A stretch of 64,000 nucleotides of DNA from positions 1-64,000 of the forward strand of contig JAVBPA010000006.1 of NCBI GenBank assembly GCA_031549925.1, written 5' to 3'. This document shows, piece by piece, positions 27,419 to 37,108 of the stretch (position 1 is its first letter; each line of letters opens with the position of its first letter). The notes beneath the pieces are model-generated. The model made no database searches, had not been told where the DNA came from, and saw only the letters and a program-made list of their open reading frames with translations. The stretch is from JAVBPA01 sp031549925 (GTDB lineage: Bacteria; Bacillota; Clostridia; Oscillospirales; CAG-272). Both the position numbers and the translations under genes were made by a program.

Positions 27419-28555
27419 TTAATTATTGATAACATTCATTACATCGCGTTCAAACTCTCTTGCGGTTTCAGCTCCCGCTCCTCCCGCAGTTGTCATATTG
27501 GAACAATATACTGCCGTTAAATTATTTACAGGGTCAATCCAAAAATGAGTTCCGTATGCGCCGCTCCAACCGAAACATCCTTTCGGTAATATATTTTTAT
27601 TATTATTAATTATACGCATACCAAGACCCCAAACTTCACCGTAATTTTCAAAAGGAGCTAATATAGGTTGATGTGAAGTTGACATAAGAGAAACAGATTT
27701 TTCGGATAATATTCTAATCCCCCGGTATTTTCCAAAGCCAGCCAGCATTTGAGCAAATATAATGTAATCTTCCGCAGAACCTAGAAGACCCGCTCCTCCT
27801 GATGTGTATGACATAGGTATATTCCCGAAAATATGTTCTCCCAAATCTTCACGTTTACAGCCGCTATCTGTCGAAGTATAAAGAGTTACGGTACGATTCC
27901 ATTGATCTTCTGTAGGGAAGAAAGTAATATCATTTATACCTATCGGCGAAAATAAATATTTTGTTATATATTCCTGAAACGAAAATCCTGAACATATTTC
28001 TACAATATATGCCAGCGTATCGAAAGCAAAAAGGCCGCTGTAAGCTAAATTTGTACGCGGTTCAAAATCCAGTAAAATATTACCCAGCTTGGGTATAACA
28101 GTTGATAAAGTATCTTTGGTTTTGGGAATAAATTCTTGAAATTGTCTGTCTCCGACCGGACCTGATGCAAGTCCTGAGGAATGGGTTAATAAATCTACAA
28201 TACGGATATTATTAGTTACTTGTTTTATATCGATAAGTTTATCATCAATAATTTTTCCTACATGCATTTTATCAAATGAAGGAATAAACTTTGAAACTTC
28301 ATCGAATATATCAAGTTTTCCTAAATCATATTCACGCATAATAGCCGCAGCTGCAACCGGTTTTGTCATAGAAGCCATTCTAAACAAAGCGTTTGGTTTT
28401 AAAGATACAGCGTTTTCTATGTCGGACATACCGAAAATACCGTGATAAACTTCTTCTCCGTTAATACTGACTATTGCTGCGGAAGACGAAATATTACCGT
28501 TTCTTATTCGTTCTTCGTTATGTATTTCGATATTTGAAAAAAGTTTCTTCTGCAT
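27419..28555 (-). CDS. Class C beta-lactamase-family serine hydrolase
   Basis: A 378-residue protein with the penicillin-binding/class-C fold: Ser-x-x-Lys in ASMTKPVAAA, Tyr-x-x in LAYSGLFAFD, HSSGLASGP, and a C-terminal FGWSGAYGTHFW block where KTG-type residues would lie. No signal peptide, so cytosolic esterase-type action (EstB-like) is more likely than resistance to beta-lactams. It follows the HAD phosphatase by 24 bases and ends the long minus-strand run. Confidence 0.82.
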   Translation of the reverse strand: MQKKLFSNIEIHNEERIRNGNISSSAAIVSINGEEVYHGIFGMSDIENAVSLKPNALFRMASMTKPVAAAAIMREYDLGKLDIFDEVSKFIPSFDKMHVGKIIDDKLIDIKQVTNNIRIVDLLTHSSGLASGPVGDRQFQEFIPKTKDTLSTVIPKLGNILLDFEPRTNLAYSGLFAFDTLAYIVEICSGFSFQEYITKYLFSPIGINDITFFPTEDQWNRTVTLYTSTDSGCKREDLGEHIFGNIPMSYTSGGAGLLGSAEDYIIFAQMLAGFGKYRGIRILSEKSVSLMSTSHQPILAPFENYGEVWGLGMRIINNNKNILPKGCFGWSGAYGTHFWIDPVNNLTAVYCSNMTTAGGAGAETAREFERDVMNVINN

Positions 28556-28579
28556 TTGTTTACATCCTTTTTATAATAA

Positions 28580-29383
28580 TTAAACAGTTATTGAAGTTAT
28601 TTTTTCTATTAAATCTGCTATAGCTCCACTGTTATTATCAGCTGTTATAATACCGCTTCCATCCAAATCACGTCTCATCGAAACCATATCGAGTACTTCA
28701 GGTAAAGAATTTGAGGGACATACTGCAATATCAGCAGCTTCCAGCATTTCAAGATCATTTTCGTAATCTCCAACCGCATATATGATGGTTTCAATTCCTT
28801 TTTTTGAAAAATATTCTTTTAAATCAACAAGAGATATACCTTTTGATGCACCATGCTGTAAGATTTCAAACAAACACGGAGATGAAAAGTTGTATCTGAA
28901 ACGATTACCGTATTTTTCTTTTACATATTCGTAAATATCGTATAAATCCGCACGCCGAAACAAAGTATCTTTTTCGCTTGTTTGCGTACTCTCATAAACG
29001 ACTTTATACCACATATCTCCTATATCATCAGTACCGTCAAATTTTAAATAATGAATATCTCTCCTGTCAGTATAACGCGGTTTGGAAAGAGGAAACATTT
29101 TATTGATATCAGTTAAAATTTCGTACATTGGTGCACCGTCAAAAGTTTTTTCGTTTAATATTTCTCCGGTTGTATTGTCATACATAAAAGCACCATTACA
29201 CAATATAATGGGAGAATTAACATACTCCGACCATTTGATTGCGTATCTTCCGGTAGCTATTGTAAAATAATGTCCGGCTTCTTTAAATTTTTTTATTGCT
29301 TTAATATTTCGAGGTGCGGGATTAGATGTGCTATCTAAAAAAGTACCGTCAAGATCTGAAACAATAACGTATTTTTTATTCAT
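28580..29383 (-). CDS. Cof-type HAD-superfamily phosphatase
   Basis: A 267-residue haloacid-dehalogenase-fold phosphatase. Motif I is VSDLDGTFLD, motif II lies near TIATGRY, motif III near the Lys of HGASKGI, and motif IV is VGDYENDLEML, all as in the Cof/YwpJ subfamily. Substrate unknown; relatives dephosphorylate sugar phosphates or FMN-type compounds. Its start overlaps the stop of rluD by eight bases. Confidence 0.88.
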   Translation of the reverse strand: MNKKYVIVSDLDGTFLDSTSNPAPRNIKAIKKFKEAGHYFTIATGRYAIKWSEYVNSPIILCNGAFMYDNTTGEILNEKTFDGAPMYEILTDINKMFPLSKPRYTDRRDIHYLKFDGTDDIGDMWYKVVYESTQTSEKDTLFRRADLYDIYEYVKEKYGNRFRYNFSSPCLFEILQHGASKGISLVDLKEYFSKKGIETIIYAVGDYENDLEMLEAADIAVCPSNSLPEVLDMVSMRRDLDGSGIITADNNSGAIADLIEKITSITV

Positions 29384-30308
29384 CGGAAAAGTTCCTTAAT
29401 TTCTCTAAAATAATATTAAAATAATCGGGAAGGGAAGTATCAAACGTCAAAAGTTTTCCGGTTGAGGGATGAATAAATTGTAAAGTTTTGGCATGGAGAC
29501 ACTGACCTGATAATACATCGGAATATTTTTGAGCAAATTTGGATTTATCTCCGCCGTAAACAGTATCCCCCAAAACAGGCCGTCCTATATAAGCCATATG
29601 GACGCGTATTTGATGTGTTCTTCCGGTTTCGATGTTTAATTTTATATGCGTAAATGTTCCTTCGCGCGTGATATATTCTTTTATACCAGTGTAATGTGTA
29701 ATTGCTTCTCTTCCGCTTGATATAACAGCCATTTTTTTTCGGTCCGAAGGATGCCGGTCAATAGGTAAATTAATTGTTCCGTTTTCTTCTTTTAATTTTC
29801 CGCATATTACCGCTTCATATATCCGGTTTGTTTTATGGTCTTTTAATTGGTCCGATAAAAATATATGTGTTTTATCATTTTTTGCTATCACAAGAAGTCC
29901 GCTTGTATCTTTATCAATTCTGTGTACAATACCGGGTCTTATAACTCCTCCGATACCGGATAAACTGTCTCCGCAATGATATAGCAAAGCGTTGACCAAG
30001 GTTTTTTCCCAATTACCCGGAGCAGGATGAACTACCATTGCTTTGGCTTTATTTACTAAAATTAAATCATTATCTTCATATACAATATTTATCGGAATAT
30101 CCTGCGGTAAAATTTTGCTGTTTTCCGGATCGGGAATATCATATTCTATTTCATCGTTTAAACGAAGACGGTAATTTTTTTGGCAAACAACTCCGTTCAC
30201 ACGGACAAAACCATTTTCTATCAACTTTTGAGAAGCGGAACGAGAGATCAATTCCCGTTCCGCTATATAAACATCAAGACGTGTGTTCGTTTGGTTTTCT
30301 TTTATCAT
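29376..30308 (-). CDS. rluD: RluD-type 23S rRNA pseudouridine synthase
   Basis: A 310-residue enzyme of the RluA/RluD family. An S4 domain (TNTRLDVYIAERELISRSASQ, about residues 7-70, split here) precedes the catalytic domain with HRIDKDTSGLLVIAKND (Asp nucleophile) and RTHQIRVHMAYIGRPVLGD. The position right after lspA matches the Firmicutes gene often called ylyB. The frame opens at 30404 inside lspA, but ATG 30308 with an ACAGGAA upstream and the family N-terminus is better; it overlaps lspA by 35 bases. Confidence 0.88.
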   Translation of the reverse strand: MIKENQTNTRLDVYIAERELISRSASQKLIENGFVRVNGVVCQKNYRLRLNDEIEYDIPDPENSKILPQDIPINIVYEDNDLILVNKAKAMVVHPAPGNWEKTLVNALLYHCGDSLSGIGGVIRPGIVHRIDKDTSGLLVIAKNDKTHIFLSDQLKDHKTNRIYEAVICGKLKEENGTINLPIDRHPSDRKKMAVISSGREAITHYTGIKEYITREGTFTHIKLNIETGRTHQIRVHMAYIGRPVLGDTVYGGDKSKFAQKYSDVLSGQCLHAKTLQFIHPSTGKLLTFDTSLPDYFNIILEKLRNFSDE

Positions 30309-30825
30309 TTCCTGTTCTAAATTCGTATAATATCGTATATAATACCAAAAGCCCCGCACCGATACAAATAAAAGTATCAGCTCCGTTGAATATCGCAAAA
30401 TCAATTAATTCAAAATTGAAAAAATCTACAACATATCCGGGATTTATACGGTCTATCATGTTACCGATTCCTCCGCCGCATATAAAAGCTATCGAAATAC
30501 CCAATAGTATTTTTATTTTACCGGAATATAATATTAAATAAATAATAAAACCGATAATTGAGACAGAAGATAAAACCATAAAAATCCAACGCTGATCGGT
30601 TAGCATACTAAAAGCCGCTCCTTTATTTTCTGCGTATGTTAAATGAAAGAAGTCTTTTATCAAAGGATAATCGATAATCGGTTTTAAATATTTAACCGCT
30701 AATTTTTTCGTAATTTGATCAATTAAAATTATTACGGTTGTAATTGATAAATAAAATATCAGATGACTAAAATATTTTTTTATAGCAGCCGAATAATTTG
30801 TTTTATCGTTTTTTAATAATATCAT
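30274..30825 (-). CDS. lspA: Lipoprotein signal peptidase II
   Basis: Four-helix membrane aspartic protease that removes the signal peptide from prolipoproteins. The 183-residue product carries both catalytic aspartates, Asp125 (GNMIDRI) and Asp150 (FNGADTFI), with the DQITKKL motif near residue 36. It lies between ileS and rluD, the conserved Firmicutes order. Its substrates include the predicted lipoproteins in this window (1830, 9381, 27234, 46304). Confidence 0.95.
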   Translation of the reverse strand: MILLKNDKTNYSAAIKKYFSHLIFYLSITTVIILIDQITKKLAVKYLKPIIDYPLIKDFFHLTYAENKGAAFSMLTDQRWIFMVLSSVSIIGFIIYLILYSGKIKILLGISIAFICGGGIGNMIDRINPGYVVDFFNFELIDFAIFNGADTFICIGAGLLVLYTILYEFRTGNDKRKPNEHTS

Positions 30826-30837
30826 TTATCAAAATTA

Positions 30838-33627
30838 TTATTTTAAATTGATAACAGAAGCGCAGCGGGAACAAACAAATTCTTCTTCATGAATAATACC
30901 TTCGTCCGACTGTTTCCAGCAGCGTACGCATTTTTTACCGCTTGCTGTACAAACCTCAGCTTTAAATTTTTCCGCGTTTTCTTCGAACACAATATTAACA
31001 GCCGAAGTAATAAAAACAGTTTCGAGTTCTTCCGTTCCGAAATCGGAAAGTAAACCGAATATTTCTTTGTCGGAGGTTGTTATTGTAACTTGAGCTTCAA
31101 GCGATTTTCCGATTATCTTTTTTGTGCGCGATTCTTCGAGAGCAACCAAAACATCATCGCGTAATTCAAATAAACGATTCCATTTTGTTTCAAGTTCAGA
31201 AAAATCAAATTCCGCATTGTAATCCGGTATATCGTTTAAAAACACACTTAAATTTTTATCCGATTCTTTTTTCGGAATGTAAGACCATACTTCTTCAGAT
31301 GTATATGCAAGCAGAGGCGCGATGAGTAATGTAATCGATTTTAATATTTCATACATTGCCGTTTGTGCGCTGCGGCGTGCAAGGCTGTCTTTTTGTTCCA
31401 CATAAACCCGGTCTTTTATAATATCAATATATAGCTTCGACATGTCAATTGTACAGAAGTTATTTATATCATGATATATATAATGGAATTCGTAATTTTC
31501 GTATCCCTCGCGTACCGATTTTATAAGCTTTGTTAATTTGGATAAAGCCCATTTATCTATATCGTATAAATCTGCTGCCGGAATAGTATCGGTATCAGGA
31601 TTAAAACCGTTTAAATTGGCAAGCAGAATACGCAGTGTATTTCTTATTTTACGGTAAACTTCCGATAGTTGTTTCAATATTTCTTTCGATATCTTTACAT
31701 CGTTTGTATAATCAACGGAAGATACCCACAAACGTAAAATGTCAGCTCCCCAATCTTTTATAACATCTTCCGGAGCAACGGCGTTGCCTAAACTTTTATG
31801 CATCGCTTTGCCTTCGCCGTCAACTGTCCAGCCGTGTGTAATTATTGTTTTATAAGGAGCTACTCCTTTAGCTGCGATTGAAGTCAGCATAGAAGACTGG
31901 AACCATCCGCGGTATTGGTCTCCTCCCTCAAGATATATATCAGCGGGAAATTTAAGTCCCGGCGTTTGATCCAATACTGCGGCATGAGAAGAGCCGGAAT
32001 CAAACCAAACATCCATGATATCAGTTTCTTTTCTAAATTTACCGCAGCCGCATTTGCAAACTGTTTCCGGAGGAAGTATTTGTTCGGCATCGTACAAGAA
32101 CCATGAATTTGATCCCTCGCGGCGGAATAAATCGGAAACGGCTGAAATAGTCGAATCGTTTATCAGATATTCACCGCAATCCGTGCAATAAAAAATCGGT
32201 ATCGGAACACCCCAGTTACGCTGGCGTGATATACACCAGTCGTTGCGTTCAACAATCATTGCGGTCATGCGTTCACGGCCCCATTTAGGATACCATTTTA
32301 TATCATCGCAAGCTTTTACAGCGGCTTCTTTCAGAGCTGAAACAGAAGCGAACCATTGTTCTGTCGCACGGTAAATTATTGGGTTTTTACACCTCCAGCA
32401 ATGCGGGTAAGAGTGTACGATTTCCTCGGAAGCCAGAAGGAAACCATTTTCACGCAAATCATCAAGAATAATTTTATTTGCTTTATCATAACGGATTCCG
32501 GCAAATTTTCCGGCTTCTTCGGTTAAAAATCCGCGTCCGTCAACAGGAACAACAACGCCGATGGAAGTTCCTTTTTCCGTATCATATTTTCTGCAAATAT
32601 CAAAGTCATCAGATCCGTGACCGGGGGCAGTGTGGACGCATCCTGTTCCGGATTCGTTTGTTACATGTTCTCCGTTTAATATAACAGATTTTCTGTCAAG
32701 GAAAGGATGATTTGCCGTCATTAATTCAAAATCAGAACCTTTTAATTTCGCTATTATTTCATAATTTTCAATTTTTGCCGTTTTGCAAACTTGTTCAAGC
32801 AATTGAGAAGCTATTATATATGTTTCGCCGCATTGAACTTTTATTAAAACATAATCAAAATCAGCGTTAAGACAAATAGCCAGATTTCCCGGTAAAGTCC
32901 ATGTAGTTGTGGTCCAAATAACAAAATATGTTTTATCAAGATCACATAAACCGGATAATTTTCCTCTATCGCAGTCTACTTTAAATTTAACATATATAGA
33001 TTCGCACTTATCGTCACTGTATTCGATTTCAGCTTCCGCGAGAGCGGTTTCATCGTCGGGACACCAATAAACGGATTTAAAATCACGGTAGATGTAACCT
33101 TTTTTTGCCATCTCTCCGAATATTTCAATTTGTTTGCTTTCAAATGAAGGTTTAACGGTTAAATAAGGATTATCCCAATCTGCCAAAACGCCGAGTCTCT
33201 TAAATTGAGAACGCTGTATATCTACATAATCGAGAACAAATTTATGACATTTATCTCTAAATTCAGGAATCGACATTTTTTTTCTGTCAAGCTTTGTTTG
33301 TTTAATTATTGCGTTTTCCGCCGGTAAACCATGACAATCCCAGCCCGGTACATAAGGAGAACACCAACCGGACATGTTTTTATATTTAACAATAATATCT
33401 TTTAATATTTTATTTAATGAAGTTCCAATATGAATATTTCCGTTTGCATACGGAGGACCGTCATGAAGAATGAATGTAGGTTTATCTGCATTGTTTTCTA
33501 TGATTTTATGGTAAATATCTTCACGGTTCCAATTATCGAGTATTTCCGGTTCATGCTGCGGAAGACTGGCTCTCATAGGAAAATCTGTTTGCGGCAAATT
33601 TAGAGTGCTTGTATAATCCTTTGACAT
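30838..33627 (-). CDS. ileS: Isoleucyl-tRNA synthetase
   Basis: Charges tRNA-Ile. The 929-residue class-I synthetase shows the HIGH motif as PPYANGNIHIG (residues 58-68), the signature lysine loop as GKAMHKSLGN near residue 605 (instead of the common KMSKS), the CP1 editing region (GTGCVHTAPGHGSDD) and a C-terminal zinc-binding segment with CVRCW and CSRC. ATG 33627 has AAGGAGC upstream; the longer frame to 33780 runs into divIVA and is not used. Genes on both sides match the division cluster of other Firmicutes. Confidence 0.96.
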   Translation of the reverse strand: MSKDYTSTLNLPQTDFPMRASLPQHEPEILDNWNREDIYHKIIENNADKPTFILHDGPPYANGNIHIGTSLNKILKDIIVKYKNMSGWCSPYVPGWDCHGLPAENAIIKQTKLDRKKMSIPEFRDKCHKFVLDYVDIQRSQFKRLGVLADWDNPYLTVKPSFESKQIEIFGEMAKKGYIYRDFKSVYWCPDDETALAEAEIEYSDDKCESIYVKFKVDCDRGKLSGLCDLDKTYFVIWTTTTWTLPGNLAICLNADFDYVLIKVQCGETYIIASQLLEQVCKTAKIENYEIIAKLKGSDFELMTANHPFLDRKSVILNGEHVTNESGTGCVHTAPGHGSDDFDICRKYDTEKGTSIGVVVPVDGRGFLTEEAGKFAGIRYDKANKIILDDLRENGFLLASEEIVHSYPHCWRCKNPIIYRATEQWFASVSALKEAAVKACDDIKWYPKWGRERMTAMIVERNDWCISRQRNWGVPIPIFYCTDCGEYLINDSTISAVSDLFRREGSNSWFLYDAEQILPPETVCKCGCGKFRKETDIMDVWFDSGSSHAAVLDQTPGLKFPADIYLEGGDQYRGWFQSSMLTSIAAKGVAPYKTIITHGWTVDGEGKAMHKSLGNAVAPEDVIKDWGADILRLWVSSVDYTNDVKISKEILKQLSEVYRKIRNTLRILLANLNGFNPDTDTIPAADLYDIDKWALSKLTKLIKSVREGYENYEFHYIYHDINNFCTIDMSKLYIDIIKDRVYVEQKDSLARRSAQTAMYEILKSITLLIAPLLAYTSEEVWSYIPKKESDKNLSVFLNDIPDYNAEFDFSELETKWNRLFELRDDVLVALEESRTKKIIGKSLEAQVTITTSDKEIFGLLSDFGTEELETVFITSAVNIVFEENAEKFKAEVCTASGKKCVRCWKQSDEGIIHEEEFVCSRCASVINLK

Positions 33628-33643
33628 ATATTTATTTTGCTCC

Positions 33644-35290
33644 TTATTGGGAATCCGTATCATCTGTATATATAAAATCATAATCTTCGTTGTTTTTTGA
33701 TTTACTCGACGGTACGGGTTTAGATTTATTTTTGTTTTTTCCAAAACCGAATCTTTTTTCTTTTTTTGATGAATCTTCAATTGTTTTCAAAAATTCCTGG
33801 TATTCTAAATCTTCTTCTTCGTTGAATTGTATTTCATCGCTTGAATTTTTGTTGGTTTTATTACCGTTTTTTAAGTTTTCGGTTTTTTGATTAATAGATG
33901 GTTTAATATCTTCCGTTTTATTTTCCGGAACATTTTTCAACGCACTTTCGGGAGCGTTGTATTTATTATAATTTTCAGTATCGTTTTCTTCGTTTTCAAT
34001 TAAATCATCATCAATTGATAATAATTTATTAAGTTCTATAATAGAAGATTTGACTCCTTTTGAAATATCGCCGCTTTTTATCGGTTTAATTATAACGCGT
34101 TCTGCCGGAGGTTCTATAATCGTTTCTTTTACAATTTCAGGAGAAGCGTTTGCGATTTCGTCCGGAAAATTTTCTTTAAATTCTTCATCAAATTCCGTAT
34201 TATCATTAAAATTATCCGTTTTTTCGATTTCGGAATTTGTTTTTGCTCCCATTTCTAAATTTTTATCCGTAAAAATACCGGTTTCTGCTTTTTCGTTTTC
34301 AAAAACTATATTATCTTCATTGATATTATCTTCAAAAACGTTTTCTGAATCATTATCCTCGTTTAATTCCGGTTCTTTTTGTTTTTCGTCTAAAATATTA
34401 TTTTTTGTAATTACCGGCTGTATAAAAGCAACTGTTTCTTCTTTTTCAGATAAATTATTTTCTATGTTTTCTTCTATTGTTTCCGGTATCGGATTTATGT
34501 TTTTAGGAGCTATATAAGCAGTAGGTCTTTTTCTTTTGATAATTTTCATATTCCTGATTTTTTGCGGTTCCGGTATATCTGTTTTTATATTAGATTCCGT
34601 TTCCGTTTTATTTATCTCAGGTTCGTCATTTTTTTCTGTAATTATCGGTTTATTATCGTTTTTTACTTCTTCTTTAATTATTTTTGGTTCTTCTTGCGGT
34701 AAAATTTCTGCTTGAATTTTTTGTTCCGGTTCTGTTTTGGTTTTTTCAGCTTTCTTTATATTTTCAAGAAGATCTTGTTTTATGTTATCTATTACACGCC
34801 GGGCGAACGCATCTTCCGTTATGTTTAATTCGTTGAGACCTTCAATTTCCGTTTTGATATCTTCAATTATTTCAATATGTTTATTATATGTCGAAAAAAG
34901 ATTTGATTTAAAATCAACAACTATAGAACGCAAAGCAAGCAAAGTATCACATTCACGTTTAATATCGGAACGGAAATCCGATAATATTTTTTCACAATTT
35001 GTTTTTGTAGCCCGAAGTACTACTTCTGCTCTTTCGTTTGCTTCATTTATTATAGTAGAACTTGCTTTCTGAGCATTTATTAATGCCGCTCTTATTGATT
35101 CTTCATCTTTTTTTATTGCATCGAGTTTTGATTGAGTGGTTCTTAATTTTTTTTCAAGTTCGTTGTTTTCGCGGTATAATTCTGTATATTTTTCAATAAT
35201 AAAATTTATATGTTCATCAACTTCGGCAGAGTTATAGCCTCTTACCGATTTTGCGAATTCTCTTTTTTCAAGCTCATTCGGAGGAAGCAT
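33644..35290 (-). CDS. divIVA: DivIVA-domain protein with very long acidic tail
   Basis: Pole and septum-organising coiled-coil protein. Residues 1-55 match the DivIVA N-terminal domain (LPPNELEKREFAKSVRGY, HINFIIEKYTELY), followed by coiled coil to about residue 180. The rest, to residue 548, is a low-complexity Glu/Asn/Ile/Lys-rich region, over three times longer than Bacillus DivIVA. ATG 35290 is preceded by AAAGGA. It lies between ylmG and ileS. The tail probably acts as a flexible spacer; this is inference. Confidence 0.85.
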   Translation of the reverse strand: MLPPNELEKREFAKSVRGYNSAEVDEHINFIIEKYTELYRENNELEKKLRTTQSKLDAIKKDEESIRAALINAQKASSTIINEANERAEVVLRATKTNCEKILSDFRSDIKRECDTLLALRSIVVDFKSNLFSTYNKHIEIIEDIKTEIEGLNELNITEDAFARRVIDNIKQDLLENIKKAEKTKTEPEQKIQAEILPQEEPKIIKEEVKNDNKPIITEKNDEPEINKTETESNIKTDIPEPQKIRNMKIIKRKRPTAYIAPKNINPIPETIEENIENNLSEKEETVAFIQPVITKNNILDEKQKEPELNEDNDSENVFEDNINEDNIVFENEKAETGIFTDKNLEMGAKTNSEIEKTDNFNDNTEFDEEFKENFPDEIANASPEIVKETIIEPPAERVIIKPIKSGDISKGVKSSIIELNKLLSIDDDLIENEENDTENYNKYNAPESALKNVPENKTEDIKPSINQKTENLKNGNKTNKNSSDEIQFNEEEDLEYQEFLKTIEDSSKKEKRFGFGKNKNKSKPVPSSKSKNNEDYDFIYTDDTDSQ

Positions 35291-35375
35291 TTTTTATCCG
35301 TCCTTTGTTTTCTAAATATTTAAATAAGGCGGAAAACGGTTTCGTCTCCGCCGTAATTATTTTATCCGATAATAT

Positions 35376-35711
35376 TTATATACTTCTGGGAAGTATAAAT
35401 TGTATTATTGATAACAATAAAAAAGTTACAATAAACGATAAATCAATAGGCATTTCTTGCAGGAAAGGTATTTTATCAAGTAAAACTCTTACGGGATAAA
35501 TAACAGGTTCGGTGATAGTCCATAAAAATCTGGTCAGATTATTTTCTGCATCCGGCATAACCCATGACAATATAGCGCGTGCAAACATACACAGTTGTAA
35601 AATCGCAAGCAGATAATATACAAAATTTATAAAAACATAAAATAATGATATTATAACAATAACCTCATTCCGAAAAATAAAAATATAGACAGATACATAT
35701 ATAATATACAA
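35376..35711 (-). CDS. ylmG: YggT/YlmG-family membrane protein
   Basis: Small membrane protein with two YggT hydrophobic segments and the family motifs RAILSWVMP and EPVIYPVRVLLDKIP, then a hydrophobic C-terminus. Its start is unclear. The widest frame begins at TTG 35711, but the only ribosome-binding site, AATGAGG, lies downstream of it and points to a start at GTT 35657 or ATA 35654; there is no ATG or GTG between. So a rare start codon or a different start must be used. Its place between sepF and divIVA matches other Firmicutes; ylmH, which usually follows, is absent. Confidence 0.75.
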   Translation of the reverse strand: MYIIYVSVYIFIFRNEVIVIISLFYVFINFVYYLLAILQLCMFARAILSWVMPDAENNLTRFLWTITEPVIYPVRVLLDKIPFLQEMPIDLSFIVTFLLLSIIQFILPRSI

Positions 35712-35770
35712 TTATATCCAAATTATAACTTTAATATATCATAATTAAGATATAATTCATATATTAATCA

Positions 35771-36304
35771 TTAAATAGTATCATAAGGATCTTCCATAAT
35801 TTGAGATTGAGATTGTCTCTGCTGACTTTGCTGCTCCTGTGACAAATCAACATTACTCGGAGTAATAATCCATGTAAAAGCTGACGCTTTTTTAATATTT
35901 CCTTCAATCGTATAAACAACTCCGAGGATAAAGTCAATCATTCTGCGTGCGGTTTCTTTATTTGTATTTTCTAAATTCAAAACAACAGTGCGGCGATTAA
36001 TTAAATGATCCGCTATCATGTTAACGCTTTCCCATTTTTGGGGCTTTATAATCTTCATTTCAAGCGAATTCGAACTAATAGCAATATTTTCATTATTATT
36101 CTGATGCTGCTGCGAAGCTCCTCCGCCTCTGTAGGTGTTTTGATTTTGATTCTGCTGCTGTTGCTGGGGCTGCTGTGTATAATCATCAGAATAAGTATAA
36201 TCTACATTTTCAGCTCCGTTAAATACATATTCATCTTCCGCATAATTGTTTTCATCAATATCTGTTGGGTTGACCAGATTTTTTACCTTATCCATGAAGC
36301 CCAT
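35771..36304 (-). CDS. sepF: Cell division protein SepF
   Basis: FtsZ-binding protein that shapes the division septum. The 177-residue product has an N-terminal amphipathic membrane-binding start (MGFMDKVKNLVNP), a long Gln/Asn-rich linker (residues about 44-78), and the SepF core with MKIIKPQKWESVNMIADHL and RRTVVLNLENTNKE, then RMIDFILGVVYTIEGNIKKA. GGAGG precedes ATG 36304. Neighbouring ylmE and ylmG support the identification. Confidence 0.93.
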   Translation of the reverse strand: MGFMDKVKNLVNPTDIDENNYAEDEYVFNGAENVDYTYSDDYTQQPQQQQQNQNQNTYRGGGASQQHQNNNENIAISSNSLEMKIIKPQKWESVNMIADHLINRRTVVLNLENTNKETARRMIDFILGVVYTIEGNIKKASAFTWIITPSNVDLSQEQQSQQRQSQSQIMEDPYDTI

Positions 36305-36372
36305 TTAATAAATCCTCCGTATATTATGCCGGACAACCATATAACTTCCGTGCACTCTATTTTATAATATTT

Positions 36373-37086
36373 TTATTTTATACTAGTTCGTGTCCCGAAA
36401 ATCGCACTTCCGGGACGTATCATATTTGCTCCGTTTTCGATAGCATTTATATAATCAGCAGACATACCCATCGATAAAACAGACTTAGTTATATTATGTA
36501 ATTTTTTTTTATAAATGTCAATAAAAATTTGATAAGTTTCTCCAAAAAAATTTTTACAATTACTATATTCGCTACCAATTGCTCCTATTGTCATTAATCC
36601 GACAGGTAATATATTTTTATATTCTAAAATATTTGACAAAAAACTTTCTGTTTGTTCAGGTAATATTCCGTTTTTATTTTCTTCCCGTGCTATATTTATT
36701 TCAATTAAGCATTTACTTATTATATTCTTTTTTTTAGAAACCGAATCAATTTCCGCAGCGGCACGCAAATTATCAAGAGATTGTATTAAATCGGTACATC
36801 CTACGATTTTATTAATCTTATTTGTCTGCAAAGCTCCTATATAATCAACTTTTAATGATTTATCATATTCATCGTATTTTGAAACCAATTCTGAAACCCG
36901 ATTTTCACCGATACGGGATAAACCAATTGAAGCGGCGTAATTAATGCTTTCCGCGGAAACCGTTTTTGTTGCCGCGCAAATCTCAATTTCGTAATTAATT
37001 CCGAGTCTTGTTTTAGCATTTTCCACATTTTCCAAAACACGCATATAATTTTCATATATCGTATTTTTATATTCCTCTGTTATCAT
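36373..37086 (-). CDS. ylmE: Pyridoxal-phosphate homeostasis protein (YggS/YlmE)
   Basis: A 237-residue TIM-barrel protein that binds pyridoxal 5'-phosphate without catalysing a reaction and keeps its level balanced. Lys41 in EICAATKTVS is the PLP-binding lysine; GENRVSEL, VDYIGALQTNKI, CLIEINIARE and SMGMSADYINAIENG are family blocks. It lies directly upstream of sepF, its usual place in Gram-positives. Confidence 0.93.
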   Translation of the reverse strand: MITEEYKNTIYENYMRVLENVENAKTRLGINYEIEICAATKTVSAESINYAASIGLSRIGENRVSELVSKYDEYDKSLKVDYIGALQTNKINKIVGCTDLIQSLDNLRAAAEIDSVSKKKNIISKCLIEINIAREENKNGILPEQTESFLSNILEYKNILPVGLMTIGAIGSEYSNCKNFFGETYQIFIDIYKKKLHNITKSVLSMGMSADYINAIENGANMIRPGSAIFGTRTSIK

Positions 37087-37108
37087 ATATAAAATGTACT
37101 CCGGATAT

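Noticed and set aside
27419..28555. Antibiotic-resistance beta-lactamase
   Set aside because: No signal peptide and esterase-like motifs; resistance function is not supported.
34050..34517. 155-residue plus-strand Ser/Phe-rich frame
   Set aside because: Antisense to the Glu/Asn-rich tail of divIVA; composition is the complement of low-complexity sequence.
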